The notes under the pieces were generated by a model that was given only the letters and a program-made list of their open reading frames with translations, was not told where the DNA came from and did not search any database. Positions 22,163 to 34,945 of a stretch of 64,000 bases of DNA are shown here, one piece after another. The stretch comes from Nageia nagi (taxonomy: Eukaryota; Pinophyta). The first letter of the stretch is position 1; every line of letters starts with the position of its first letter. The DNA is taken from the NCBI GenBank assembly GCA_050084985.1, contig JBITNC010000002.1, positions 11,284,001-11,348,000 of the forward strand, given 5' to 3'. Both the position numbers and the translations under genes were made by a program.

Positions 22163-23423
22163 TGTGATATCCCTTGTGTACTATAGTGCCAATTCGTATT
22201 CATCAAGTAGATATCTTAGAGAAATCCCTTGTATTTGGTCATGTTCATGGTTGTAGCTTAAGATAAGAGAAATATTGGGTCATGTGGACCCCACTTGTGA
22301 GCCCTTAGCGGGACGTCTCTCTTAAGTAGTCATGTTAGTGTGTTGTAGATTGGAGATCTCGAGTTGTGGGAATCCCAACGAGTCCTAGTGTTCCAGAATG
22401 GTAGTCATGCTTGTGCCACCTCAGGGAGGGCCCCACACCTCAACGTTGGCTTACTGGGCTTCTAGGAACCCCACGTTGGCACTTCACATTGACTGGGACC
22501 CCACGTTGGCATTACTGGGCCTTATGTTGCTGCATTGACATTCCAGGACATCATAATGGTGCGTTAAGTCAAGGGCCCCTCCAAATGCCCAACATTGGAA
22601 TAGAAGGCTTATGGATGACTTCGAGATGAACTATTGACTGGAGCATATAAATACTCGACGAAAGCTCATTTGGACATATACTGAATTATTATTATTGCTA
22701 TTGCTACTTCTTGTCCGTGTGACTAGCCGAGCTTGGCGGTGCTGAGTGTACTTTCCTAGATGGAGCATCTAGAGGATAACTGGGCTGAGGAATCCTAGTT
22801 GTCTACAGCATAGGTGGAACACCTTGCCCATCTGGTGGAATCTGAGGGTTTGTTCCTTCCATTCAGTTGGATATCCGATGTTTATGGAGAGCCCTTTGGT
22901 GGGTAAGAGACGAAGATTGTGGGAATGGATCTATCCCATAGTTTTGTGTTGTCATTGTGTATGTCCGAATTGGATTGGGAAGCCTACGGTTGCCTATTGG
23001 TTGATTGTATGATTTGTATTCCTCCTCAACAATAATATATATATTCAGAGGGTTTGGGATCTCATTGTGTAATGCTTGATTGTCTCATATGTGCATGTGT
23101 TAGATGAATATGCTTGTTTATGTTGGTTTTCTAGTGATTGTGAATGAGCTAGCATTGTAGACTACCATTTCATGCATCTCTGAGTTGCTGGAAGCAAACG
23201 GAAGCTTGGGAGGGTTGACGTCAGGTGTGAGGGAGCATTGGGAGGTTTGGAAGCCCAACGTTTGACCTAGGGAGAGCTTGGAGACACTAGAAGGCCCACG
23301 TGGGGGTTGAGAAGCATCAGGGAGCGTTAGGGGCTCAACGTGGGAGACTGGGTGAGGGTTTGAGAAACCCTAGTTGGATTTAAGGTTTGCAATTTGGCAC
23401 AAGTGTTCATTTGGAACATTACA
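22163..23423 (+). mobile_element. Solo LTR, family L, with perfect TSD TAAAC
   Basis: Starts TGTGATATCC and ends GGAACATTACA, with TAAAC at 22158-22162 and 23424-23428. It is 1261 bases long. It shares the GTGAGCCC, GTGGGAATCCCAA and CCCACGTTGGC blocks of the family. It lies exactly at the 3' edge of the helicase pseudogene, whose frame runs into LTR sequence after residue motif EAVVGIVGGLSL. Confidence 0.92.
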
Positions 23424-25405
23424 TAAACTCAATCCCCCAACAATCCCTACAACTGCTTCTCTATAATCTCCTAATATGATGTAGCAACTGGAAGTTGAAT
23501 CCGACTTCTCAATTTCAAGGAAAAATTTTGCTACTTTCCTCGAGCAACATTCTAAATTTTTTTTATTAATCTCAAGATGTCTTTTACCACCTTCCTGAAG
23601 GCATTTAGCCTTTGCCCATTTAGTCATATTCTCATCCCCAACCCGTTCAAAGCATAAAATCACCATGTCATAGTTTTTCTCATTGACCATTTGAATGCCT
23701 TTTTGCTTCCACTCCTTGAAACTACTAGCTACATACATAGTTTCCACCATAGCTTTGTTCAAATATCTGGACTGTATGATGCCTATTTTATTCCAATAAT
23801 CAACCATTGGCTCTGCATATTGAGGGTTGTCCGCACAAATCCACGTTTTAGTTCACTGCACAACAGGTTATGTTTGGTCTTGTCAAACTTAGGATACTAT
23901 GTTTGCTCAGAGTTGTAGCCTTTGTCATCCATGAAACCATAAATTGCCCTCCACTTTCTACCTGATGGAGACATTTCGAGGAAGTTATAAAGCAACACAT
24001 CCTGAAAGTCAATACCTTTGCCTTCAAGTATTGTCAAGACAAGACAATGTTTGCCCACTTGCTTGAGTACCTACACCTTATGACAATCATCCCATACCAA
24101 AATTGCTTATTTTACACCAAACTTGTTCTTGCCATTTCCTATATCCTCACCATGGCCAAAAATGGTGATAAAAGGTCTTTTATCCTCCTAGAAATCTAGA
24201 AAAACTGGAGGTTCTCCATATATTAGACTGGTCTCTAGGTGTAGGTTATTCATAGCAAAAGGGAAAAAATGATAAAGAACCTCCACAACACTTTGTGCCA
24301 GTTTTGTTATCACAGTATGAGTGCGAAAATTCTAGCTAAGATGTAACAAGTCAGGCATGACTTCTTCTTTGGATTGATCATTATCATCAACTGCCAGAAA
24401 TTCTTCATAGAATAAATTCCGTATGTCCTCAAACCGAAAGTTGATGCCTCTCGCAATTGTTTGGGCCGTGTCTCCAGCAAAGACAAATCACTCACTAATA
24501 TTAGAGCACACATTCGAATAAAGCAATTTGTGCCATAGAAAGATCCTGAACTTCATCAGCATAAATAAAATTCATCTTCTGCCCTGAACTTCATCGAAGC
24601 CACTGATGCAAGTGATTTACCACATCAGCAATGTCAAAGTTGCCACTTCTTTGTTTCTGCTTTTCATAAAGCAAGAAAAGATCATATATGGCTTCTCCTT
24701 GATTGACACTTAATATAGAAATACATATTTTTGACATTGCAATATAGGCATCCCTACTCATCCTTAAGTCAGGAGAATTGATAGAATTTAAACTTTCTTT
24801 TATATGTGATATAATTTCAGTGAATACCACTGAAGACTCGAGTCCTCTTCTTAAATCTGAATTGAAATGTGGCCAATAAACTGAATCAAACTTCTCATAA
24901 TTCATTCCATTTCTTCTCAAAATTTCCATAAATGCAGAAGATCTCCCACATGTGGTTCCTTTTGTAACAATAAAGAATGAGTGGTCATCAAGGATGTCAA
25001 AGTCTTCATCACCATCATCCAAGTCCTTACAGTTGTAAACTGATTTTATCAACTCCACTTCTATCTTGCCAATCAAGTAAAGTTGTTTCTTTTTTATCTA
25101 GCAACCTTGTAGTTCTTTATTAGATCTATTTTTAAAAAATTGGCACGTCATGCTCCCATCTGTCATTAACAGAAACATCTGAAACGTAATAACCATAGGA
25201 AAATGATTGTCACCAAAATCAATGAAACTGTCAAGAATGTTTTGAAACTCCATTAAGTCATCATTGTCATCAAGCATAGCAATGTAAGGATTTGTTGGGA
25301 TGCTTTTCTTTCCCCAGTGGATACTCTAAATATTGCACCCAGAACTTAGGAGATCCCAAGCAACATAGTCAAGAATGCATGACCAATTCCCCCATTTGAA
25401 AAGGA
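23424..25405 (-). pseudogene. TRANK1-like UvrD-family helicase pseudogene, C-terminal part
   Basis: Minus-strand pieces in order from 25300 downward are as follows. FQNILDSFIDFGDNHFPMVI precedes a YEKFDSVYWPHFN block with VFTEIISHIKESL (24591-25076). GDTAQTIARGI follows at 24450-24484, then NFRTH. TILEGKGIDFQDVLLYN lies at about 24000-24040, and a TPR-like tail EWKQKGIQMVNEKNYDM with CFERVGDENMTKWAKAKCL at 23430-23740. These match plant TPR-and-ankyrin-repeat-containing protein 1 (TRANK1)-like proteins with a superfamily 1 (UvrD/Rep) helicase core. Several stops and frame changes are present. The 5' half lies at 31187-33320 on the same strand. Confidence 0.88.
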
Positions 25406-26574
25406 CTGTGTACCTCCAAGGCTCTTGTCGAAACACCTACTCAACGACTCAACATTCAGACATTGTAGGTATGCTTGCCAAGTGAAATCGTGCGCTTAGG
25501 CAAGTGTTTCTAGTCTAGGAATAGATAAAGAAAGTGTGGTATCTCTCTTTAGAATCAGCCTCAATGGAATGGAATGAGAGATATGTAGCCTGTTAACCAA
25601 CGATGTTGTATTCTTTAATGTAAAGAGTTTATTCAAAACTTTTGTGTTTGGACTTAACGATTGTATTTGGGTTTGAAAGCATAAATAAAGCATAAAGCAT
25701 AAAGGCAATACAGTAAAGGTGAAGGACAACACCTTGGAGAAAGAAATGATACTTGGTTGGATATGAGTTTGAGATTCACTTACGAGAAAGTGTCTAATAA
25801 GAGTTAATCTCTTCCGAATCGGTTAAGGACTCTTCATCCAATTCATCCAACCTTGCAAGCAAACAACTCAGTGTTCGAATTGCTTCAAAGAGGAGCAAGG
25901 AGGAACACCAATTGTTGGTGCTCTACGAATAGGACCGATGCAAGTGAATGGAAATGGAAGGTCTCAAAGTGAGATCATAGTTTTGGATGGACCTAACTAG
26001 ATGTCATGAAAGTAGAAACTAACATAGAATACCCAATCAACTTGTGTTAAGAACCAAGCAACAAGAATAGGTAAGCTTCAAGCACTTTTTAAAGCTTTTC
26101 AGAGATAACTTCCCTAAAGCTCAAAAGCTTTCAAATGAATAAAACAAAAGTGCACAAACCAACTATGAGTGCCCTCAAAGAATCAATCCATAACACCAAT
26201 ATGAAAAGTATCAAACTCAAGTCTTTGCATTAACCACTTTGTATTAGATTTGAAAAAGGAGTTGCCAAGATTTACAATAAACTCTCAATCCTCAAAAATT
26301 CTCTCTTCATGAAAAGAAGTGTTTGCTTTAGAATGAAGTGCTTCAAAAATGAGACCCTTGGTCTCTTACTTATAGAGTTTTGGAAACCCTAAAAGTGACT
26401 TTTTGAAACCTTAAAGTGAGTTTCAAAACCCTGATCCCTGATTGCGAAATTAAAAGCTAATTGAAAATGCTAATTGAGATTACAATTGGATTTAGTGGAA
26501 TCCACTAAGTTTAGCCAATATTTGGCTTACATATCATAAATTTGCCAAAATAGACCCCTTTCTATTCTAACAAT

Positions 26575-29500
26575 TATGGGAAGATGACTTGTATGTTTGT
26601 GGCGATTTTAGCTTCAAAGTCATCTCCCATGAACGTTTCTACGTTCCTGATGGCCCAATGGATTGTCTAGAGGACTCCTTCGTTCGGTAGCAGGTGCTCC
26701 AGGATGGCCTTATTGGTTTTGACCATTTCCTTGCACCATGCGTCAAGTCTAATTCCTCCTTTCATATGTATTCTTGTCTTCAAGCTATGTGGATCCTCAA
26801 GACACAGCTTGCAATGGTGGCGTGTACTATTGTCATCATCGTCATATACTCCTTGATGTTGCTGTTTTCCTCAAACAAAGGGACCTGGAATTCATATTCC
26901 CTTGCTTGTTCACTAATAACGGCTTTGACTTGGGTTCTGGTGTATATGAAGTTGGTGGACTTGACTTTGATGTAGAACAAATAATCATATAGTTGGAACC
27001 AATCTATGCAAAAATTTAGCACGAATGGATGATGGGTTGCCCTTCTTCGTAGATCAAACAATGTGGGGTACCCATTCTTCCATTTGGTGATTAACTGGTC
27101 TATTTTCTCCGCCTAAGAATGCGACCCCTCCTCAATATAAAATTTGTCATGCTTGAGTGGAGTGCTTTGATAGTCTCAATAAGGTCCTTGGTCCATTCTT
27201 GCTTCAAGGCAGTGATTCCAGTATTTAAGTCAACTTGTTTTTTGATGTCTTCAACTGTTAAATTAGCAGCCTTGACTTCTCTGTCAATTATTTCTTAACT
27301 TGCCACTTTCCTCTTCAATTCTCGGATCTCTAATTTTAATAAGGTACCGGATTCCCTCAATGCCCATGCATTGGTGATGATGTTGTGCTCCATTCCCAAT
27401 GGGCCAACAATCTCTGCAAGAGCCTCTTCTGTTTCAACTGTGAGGGCAAACTTTTCGGTACCAACCTTGTTCTTTCTGAAGTAGAGCTTGTCCTTGTAGG
27501 TGACTTTACCTACAATGGTGGTGAGAGTATCAATCTGTTGAAGTTCCTCATTTTCATCTTCGGAATCTTCACTTTCGCAGGAATGATTTGAACTCAAATT
27601 AGCCATCACTACAACCATGTTGAAGCGGGGTTCCATGGGTTGTTTTCCATAAGGAACCATCTCTTCGTCTTCGATGATTTGAACGTCATGCTCTACTTGT
27701 CTTCTTTTTCTTTTCTGTTCTTCGTTTTCTCCCTAATCCTCTTGATTTCCATCATCTCCCCCTGAAGATGATGCCATTGTCTTGGGTCTTGATGTACCCT
27801 TCTATGTTGATGTTGTCGTAGTCCTCCGAGATGGTGGCATCTGTGACGCCTATTTATGAAGAGCGGATTTTGGGGTGCTTGCTCCTGCTGCTTGATGTAC
27901 AATCATATCAATCAAGGGATTGTCCTCATTGAGGATATCTACTGAGTGATCAATGTTGACCCTATCAAAGGCAATATCTCAGTTCACTTCCATGTCAGTG
28001 TCGATGATTGCACTAAGATCCATCTCTTCATTGAACTCTGACGAGCCACTTGGTCCATATTTGTCAAAACTAGACGATGATGTACTGGAGTTTTAGATTC
28101 AAGCGCATACCACTCCGATTCAAACCTTGTGGGAGATTTATCTTTTTTTGCAAGTGTTTCAATGGTTGAGAGATCAAGCTTGCTCTTTTGAGGTCTAGGA
28201 TTCCATTCTTCATACTTGCGACAGTTGTTTCAATGGTTTGTCTGAGGATGCTATTGGTAGCATACTGCCCGTTTTGTCCTTGAGCCAGGGTTACTGAGGG
28301 TGATATTATGGGAATAACATACCCATGGCTCGAGGGTAAGGTGACCTGTGCATTGGCTCTCAACCTAGCAACTTCTTCAGCTTTCCATTGTTTTTGTTCT
28401 TTCTTCAACTCCTTGTGAATCCGTTGAACCTGCAGGGCATCCTAAATGTTCTTGTACCTCTCAATAGTACCAAGGGACTAGTTTGGATATGATGAGCTCC
28501 ATGTCTTCTGCAAAAATGCATCAATCACTCCATCACGATCATAATGATCCACAGCTACCTTAGTTGAGAACTCATACAACGCCAGCTCTTGTTTAATCAT
28601 ATCAATTTGACGCCAAGTGGTGCATTCATAATTCCCAATGACGACAAGTAATATGTAACGGGTCGCCGCCTTCTTTACCCATACCTTTTCGTGTACGTTA
28701 TGCAAGTGTCTTGAAAATTCCATGAGAATGAGGCAATCACTTGTGTAACAAGGTAGCTTGTATGAAGTTTCTTTGGATCCATAGACTCTGAGGTATGTGA
28801 ATTCTATGTCCTTCGCAAAGAAGTCCGCATGTCCCTTAACAATGGCAGCAGCTTCGTTAGATATTCTGAGTACATTGCCTTTGCCCAATATCTCTTCATA
28901 GATTTTGGCTTCAAACCCAACAATCATCATCTTCCAGTTTCCGTTGTTCCATTTATTATGAGCATAAAGCTGTGGGTAGTTTTCCCACACTGGATGTGTG
29001 GGGTCATACAAATGTTAGGTATTGGCAATTGATGTTACCCTCTCCCTACCATGAAGGAGTAGGTAAACCAAGTAGGAGTTCATGTAGAACTTATTGCTCC
29101 TTTGGATGTTTTTCAGTTCTTGAGCCAAGGAATCACTAATCACTCTGCTCCACTTAATGCCTTTTCCGCCACTGATGAGATCTATAAACCCAACGAATAC
29201 CGGTTGGAATTTGGTGTGGTCTTTTTGTCTGGTCACTCTAGAAAGCATTGACATAAGTCTGGAGACTACAAGATAGAACTCTCCTTTGTTAGGCATTGCT
29301 AAGGCTCTCCCTGTGAGATGCTTGCGGTCATCGACCAACCAATCTCTAATCAAATCAAATGGAGGTTTCAGACTTTTGTAGAACCTCAAGGAGTCTTGCA
29401 CGCTATAAGATACACCTTCGCTTGTCCAAGCGAATGCCCTTTCTATTCCTTTCTCAAAGAAACCCATGATCACCTCAATTTTTGTATTGAGTAGTCTCCG

Positions 29501-29768
29501 CCTTCGGGTGTCGCAATGCTTTTCCAACTCATAGCACAGCTCAAGGAAGGGGGTGGCAAATGGCACCATAGAGGCTGTCACTAGTAAGGAGTTTTTTAGT
29601 GGATCCTTCACCAGTGTAGCCGGATCCATCAGCAATATTTTCATCAAGGTCTTGATGGTATCCAAGGAGTTACAGTCTGTGTCCTCAAATTTCACTTAAT
29701 TAGTCAATGATCCTTGTGACAGGCATCACAAGCTCTGTTGTATGTTCGAGCGTGATGGGGCTATCCAT
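26575..29768 (-). pseudogene. Unidentified protein of more than 1000 residues, degraded
   Basis: A plausible ATG at 29768 (MDSPITLEHTTELVMPVTRI) is followed by a frame change near 29700. One frame then runs to 28070 with only three internal stops, at 29015, 28475 and shortly below. It holds GFFEKGIERAFAWTSEGVSY, DHTKFQPVFVGFIDLISGGK and YMNSYLVYLLLHG. Further pieces at 27295-28060 hold an acidic stretch SEDSEDENEE and a heptad-like coiled coil (LLKLEIRELKRKVAS). The last pieces reach about 26575. The sequence has coding character and decays like a pseudogene, but I recognise no domain. It resembles uncharacterised repetitive plant ORFs, from memory and with low certainty. It is probably the protein of the inserted element. 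Confidence 0.6.
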
Positions 29769-30220
29769 TGTGAGCTTTCTCTACTTCCTATCTTTGATAT
29801 TCTGAACAACTAAAGCCATCTTGTTCTTGTTTAAGAGAACAACATAGAGTTAGAAGGGTCCAAGGAAGCTTGTGGCACTTTCTAGATAGGCAAAGAGAGT
29901 TTTTTTTGAAAAAATTGGATTTTTTGGATTTTTTCACTCTAAGTGTGCCATCATCGAAAAATGCCAAAATTTGCAAGGTTAAAGGCCTTTTGGGTGAGTT
30001 TGAGGTAACACGAAGGTAATTGACTCAAAGGGAAATACCTTGGTAAAAATTTGGGATTTTTGAAGAATTTTCAATTTTTAGCTCAAAAAGTTAACTTTTT
30101 CAACAAGAAAAAAGGGTGAAATTTGACAAATTGGCCAAATGGTACCGAAATCAGGTTTTAACACCTTAGTTGGTTGAATAAACCTTACAAGGTTGAATAA
30201 ACTTTTTGGAAGGCAAATCT
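29769..30220. other. Low-complexity leader of the insertion
   Basis: TTTTTGAAAAATT-type sequence upstream of the unidentified ORF. No gene seen. Confidence 0.45.
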
Positions 30221-30800
30221 TGATTTTTTGCAATCTTGGAAGAGGCAAAAATGTTTAGAATTTGATTTTCCACCCTACCTTTTTCTCCAATTTTGATTTT
30301 GACAATTTTGGAAAATTTGGAAAATTTTCAAGCTCTCCCATTGGCTGATCCAAATTTTGTAATTTTGAGGCAGTAGATCTACTTTTTTCCAAAAACTTAA
30401 AACATGAAACTTGTTCAAAATTGGTTTTCCCATGCTCCTAGGATTAAAAAAATCAAATTTGGAGCAAAATAGGGCACTCCCAAGCTAGGCGCAAGTTTTG
30501 AGACATTTGGGCCAATTTGGAAATTTGAGAAAAGAGGGGAAAACTCCTAAAATTGCCGCCTAGATTTTGGGGCCAAAATTGATTTTTTTGCAAAATTGCA
30601 AGAGGCAATGTTGCTAAAATTTGGATTTTGCACCCTACCTCATTCTCTTTTTTCGATTTGGCCAATTTTGAAAAATTTAGAAAATTTTGGAGCTCTCTAA
30701 TAGGCTGATCAAATTTTGATGATTTGAGGAAGTAGTTCTCATTTTTTTGGCCATAGTTGCTTTTTCCAGGTTCAAATTATGCAAAAACACACACTTTTGT
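30221..30800. repeat. Tandem duplication, about 360-base offset
   Basis: The block starting TGATTTTTTGCAA at 30221 recurs at about 30580. Both copies share GCAAGAGGCAA or GGAAGAGGCAA, CACCCTACCT, GAAAATTT.GAAAATTTT and GAGCTCTC.....GGCTGATC. The copies differ at many positions, so the event is old. Confidence 0.8.
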
Positions 30801-31186
30801 CAACTTAACTCTATTCATTGCTCTCAGGCTCAAACTTGATCATTTTGTCACCTTGGCACCTTTGTTGCTCAAACTTGCAAAAATGATGCCTCTTTTGCCC
30901 TAATGGCCATTCGTTCAAAACTCTACTATCTGGTTGCTGTCGTGATCCAAAACTCCATCCTATGAGATGTCGCTTGGAATCGGGCCTTGACTTGGCCACT
31001 GGCTACACTGAACTCTCTTCATGACTTCGAGGCATGCTCGTCTGCTATTTTGATCATCTGGTCACTCTAGGCATTCATGCTGACCATAGGTTGATCATGT
31101 CAAGGCAATGTTGCTCATTACCGTTGCAAAAATTGGGTCCCCAAAATGCTGCATCTTGGGGTGTGTTGTGCGGGCACAACAGGACC

Positions 31187-32136
31187 TTGATCCTTTCCCT
31201 GTACAAATCTGTTGACCCGACCTATGTGATTCTTGATTGCAAAACACAATTTTGGACTAACAGTGACAAATAACTAACAAAGACCACTTTCATTGTCACA
31301 ATCTTGGTGCAGATGTCTTCTACTAGCCATCCTTTCTACTTCCTAAAATTCACTGTTGTTCTCCAATAAGAGACCATGAGTAGCAAGATGTAATTGTTGT
31401 TCCTTTTGAAGCAATCTAATCGTAAAAACAATGGTTTTTCCAGTGTCAAAAAGGCCAAGGACAAATAAACTCCCAAGGGACCTAATTATCTATGATTCTT
31501 CTTCATTCACCTTAAACTTAAGGTCAATCTCTGATCCATCTTGGGCAATCAGTAACTGATAAGTAATGCCAGACGAAAAAGAGTAGAATTTCATTAGCAA
31601 CAAACTTTCATCAAATCTTGCATGCTCTAGAGTAATGGACTCCTTTCCAAAAGCTTCACACTGGAAAGGCTCAACCATTTATGATTCCTTACCAGACTTA
31701 TACCACACAAATGCAGGATCATTCTTCCATCACTTTGGTACTATTTATCCATCCCTGTCTAAGAAGCTTGCTTTGCAACGTTCTATGTATTCTAGAGTAT
31801 ATGTTACAAAAAAGATTTCCAAATGTTTTCAAAGCGTAAGAACTTCTGCAAGGCTAAGAACATTCCAAAGTTTTAACACTTAAATTACATCATCTCTCAA
31901 CATCAATGGTCCATACTAAACATAACCCTGAAGTTGCATATTCATTTATTAGATTTACATTACCAGAACCACCATGTTTCTTCATCTAGTGCCAACCCTT
32001 AGCTAATTTCAATATTGTGTTGATTATTTGTTGCCACACAGATAAACTCTTTACCTTTGTAAAGGATTCATTAAACTCGTTGCTGAACATAACCTCATGT
32101 GGCATTCCTTTTGTCATGAAGATGGTAGTGGTCCAA
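31187..32136 (-). pseudogene. TRANK1-like helicase pseudogene, N-terminal part
   Basis: On the minus strand, EVMFSNEFNESFTKVKSL (about 32030-32110) is followed by LCLVWTIDVE, IQVLKLWNVLSLAEV (with a stop), and ARFDESLLLMKFYSFSSGI. The Walker A remnant lies at about 31433-31460, reading GLFDTGKT where relatives have GRSGTGKT. LFVTVSPKLCFAIKNHIG follows at about 31245-31300. The order matches the N-terminal half of plant TRANK1-like proteins and continues, after the 5.8-kb insertion, into 23424-25405. A weak continuation above the solo LTR is at 33229-33320. Multiple stops make it nonfunctional. Confidence 0.85.
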
Positions 32137-33228
32137 TGTAACATGCCCAAAATAGACACGCAAGCAAAAACCAAGTTCCACAACCAACTTGCACCCAACG
32201 ACCAAACCCTAGCAAACTTTTTGGCTCAAAACCCCCTCTAATGGCTAACATCAGCCTTCCTGGACTCTAATCACCTTAATCACTCCCTACGTCTGGCCCA
32301 GATTGATAGTATTTTTTATACAATGAACAATAAATACATGTAAGGATCTCTTTACTACAATGAACCACTGGAAAACCAACATAAACATGCAATTGGAACA
32401 CAACAAATGGAGATTCAATCTCAATAGGGCATTGTATTAAAAATGATGTCTTCAATTACAATTCCTCAACTCCCAAAGCTAGACATTGGCCTCAATGGAG
32501 CCAACCAAGTACATACAACACCTCATTACAACCTCTTGAACCTCGGGATAAGACCCAAACTCTCAAAACTCCAAATCCTCCCCACCGAAGGAGCCCTCCT
32601 AGGAGCCTGGTGAACCGCCCAAATGGTAGACGCGTCCCCTCGAATGCCACTAGAATCGCCGAGTAACCTACTTAGCCTAGCCTATCAGGATTCCACTGCC
32701 TGATAGCCCTCTAGATGACCCGTCTAGGATTGTTGCTTAGCGCCACTAAGTCTTTCGAGACCACTAGTCCCTACAAGTAAATGTCAAGAAAGTAAAATAA
32801 TCAAAAGCTATCTTGAATGAGACCCTCGATGCTCTTTTATAACCTCCTCTAGCTTAAGCTCATTGAAATCACCATAATCAGTCTTATAATCCAACATGGC
32901 CAAATGTGCCAAAGTGGGTGACATGATAAGCCAAGATGCCAACGTTGGGGGTGTGGGACCCTCCAAACTAGACGTTAGCTACCAGGAGTCCGTCCAAGTC
33001 ATTTTAGCTACTAACATTGGGATTCCCATATTTCGGGATCTCCATACAATAAAATATGCATATTCTACACTCAAGACGGATCTTCCCACTTTGGGGCCCA
33101 CAATGGGACCCACGTGGCCTTTATTTCTTGTCCTGAGTTTACAATAATTACCATGAAAAACACACCTATTCTATTATATTACAACTGACCCAATGGATCC
33201 CAATACATTTCGAAATAGGCGCATTACA
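32137..33228 (-). mobile_element. Solo LTR, family L, with perfect TSD TCCAA
   Basis: In complement it starts TGTAATGCGCC at 33228 and ends GGGCATGTTACA at 32137. TCCAA flanks it at 32132-32136 and 33229-33233. It is 1092 bases long. Removing the LTR and one TSD copy joins helicase-pseudogene frames without a break. Confidence 0.92.
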
Positions 33229-33320
33229 TCCAATCTTTCCTTCCGTTGGCTGACATATCCTCATGCATGGAGATGAAATACTAAAGCAAATCTAAGTGTG
33301 AATTTGAGCCATCATCAAAG

Positions 33321-34049
33321 CTAATGAATAGATTAAACAAGGGCTGATCCAAACACTTCATCATCATTGCTTCTTACTCAATGGCACCCAAATCCCATGG
33401 AATTATGAGCTGATGTTTTGCATTTGAAGGACTATGCTTGATATGTTCTTCATGAGGGGCCCATGTTAAATCACCTTTTAAGGCGACATGGTTGGGAGTT
33501 TCATGAGCACTCCTTCCTTCAACATATACTTCCTTCAAAAGTGCATTAATGATCCTAATCATGTTATTTCTCACATCCATTTCACTAGTGAGCCCCAGGA
33601 ACATAGAAACCTAATTGGATTTCTCTATCAGAGCCATTGTTTTGTTTTTCTCATGCTTAATATCATCAAGAGTAGTGGTATGTATATCTATGAAATCATT
33701 TTGGAATGACATCAAAGGGTTGTAACGTGTTTGAAGCCCTACAAATGTATGTGTGTAAAGAGAACTCAAGAAACGTAAGCCTAAACAACATAGTGAAGAC
33801 CTCAACAAGCATGGAGAATGTGATTCTACTTGCTTGACGCGCATTTTTTTAACCTGCATGTGTGCCAATCACAAAAAGATAACATGCAACCAAAGGACAG
33901 AAAAAATAAGGTGCGCATTGGGAAGAAGTCCAAATTGTCACCAATAGAGAATACATGGTTATGTGAATGTTGGGCATGAGGTCACAACGAGCGCACGAAG
34001 TTATGGAGACAAAACGGACATGTTGTATGGACAGAGTCTTCTACACATA
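33321..34049. other. No gene recognised
   Basis: Two minus-strand frames of 76 and 85 codons (33374-33604, 33611-33868) show no known domain. This may be upstream sequence of the helicase copy. Confidence 0.35.
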
Positions 34050-34545
34050 TAGGTGGAGCCCACGATGCCAACAGTCGAATTAAAATACGTAATCATACAA
34101 CTGGATGTGACATCCATGAATGGAATCATCTATATGAATCAATGGAGGTTCACAACAACAACATCTCCAATGACGGTAGAATTGGAACTACTTTGGTGGA
34201 GGACGGATTTTGCAACAAATGATGCATCAAATCCATGGTCATGATCACAAGAGTTTATAAAGTAGTTGGCAATGTGATGGCCATCAGCCTTATGGATAAA
34301 TTTGATCAATGGGAATAAAAACTCATACTGGGAAATCTCAAACCCAATAAACAAAACTAAAAAATGCTTTTCAAGTTTTCAAAATATTCAAGTGAGTCAT
34401 ATTTTAAGAGAGGACGACAAAGTTGCAAACTGGGCTGGGAACCGTGGAGTGTTGATCAACAGATACTTGGTCATAGATATAGACTTGCCTCAAGAGCTCA
34501 TAGAAATCATAACAAAGGACTATAATGAATATCAAGGGAAGTAAT
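34050..34545 (+). pseudogene. LINE-type RNase H domain remnant
   Basis: ELLWWRTDFATNDASNPW near 34185-34240, then SYWEISNPINKTKKCFSSFQ and VSHILREDDKVANWAGNRGV. These match the C-terminal half of the RNase H domain that follows RT in many plant LINE-like elements (WEI...V.H..RE.N..ADWLAN). Stops interrupt the first half. No RT is seen upstream, so the element is 5'-truncated. Confidence 0.65.
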
Positions 34546-34945
34546 TTCCTATTTCTTTTTTCGTCGAATGAGATGAGGAATTGGAATATAACTAGTCTAC
34601 TTGAAATCCAAATGGGTTTGGAAAGATATCAAGGAAAGGGGATTGACGAAAAAAGAAATGAATTTTTTCTGGACAGGTGGCAGACAGGTACAACCTCGTG
34701 TAAGGGAAGCATGCTAGGTGTACTTGGAAAGGTATTTTTCGTGCTCTAGTGCATGTAGATCTGCCTGCTTTGGAAATGATAGTGAAAAAGTCCCAAGGAG
34801 CTGGGATTCAGAAAAATATTATCTGCGTGTTGTGCTAATAATTCCTATGACCTGTAATGATGTGTTCTGCAAGTGGGCTTGTGATCAATCTGCCTTTTCA
34901 GTTTATGGTCCCAAGACATGCAATCACATGTGTCTAGAGCTCTGA

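Larger units (their letters stand above)
25406..31181 (-). mobile_element. 5.8-kb insertion of unknown class in the helicase pseudogene
   Basis: The helicase reading stops on both sides of this block. GGAC precedes TGTGTACC at 25406 and follows CACAACA at 31181, so the block has TG...CA ends and a possible 4-base target duplication. I could not find matching LTRs at its two ends, so it is not proven to be an LTR element. The interior carries one long degraded minus-strand coding region (about 26575-29768), a low-complexity 5' region and a 360-base tandem repeat. No reverse transcriptase, integrase or transposase motif is visible. Confidence 0.45.
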
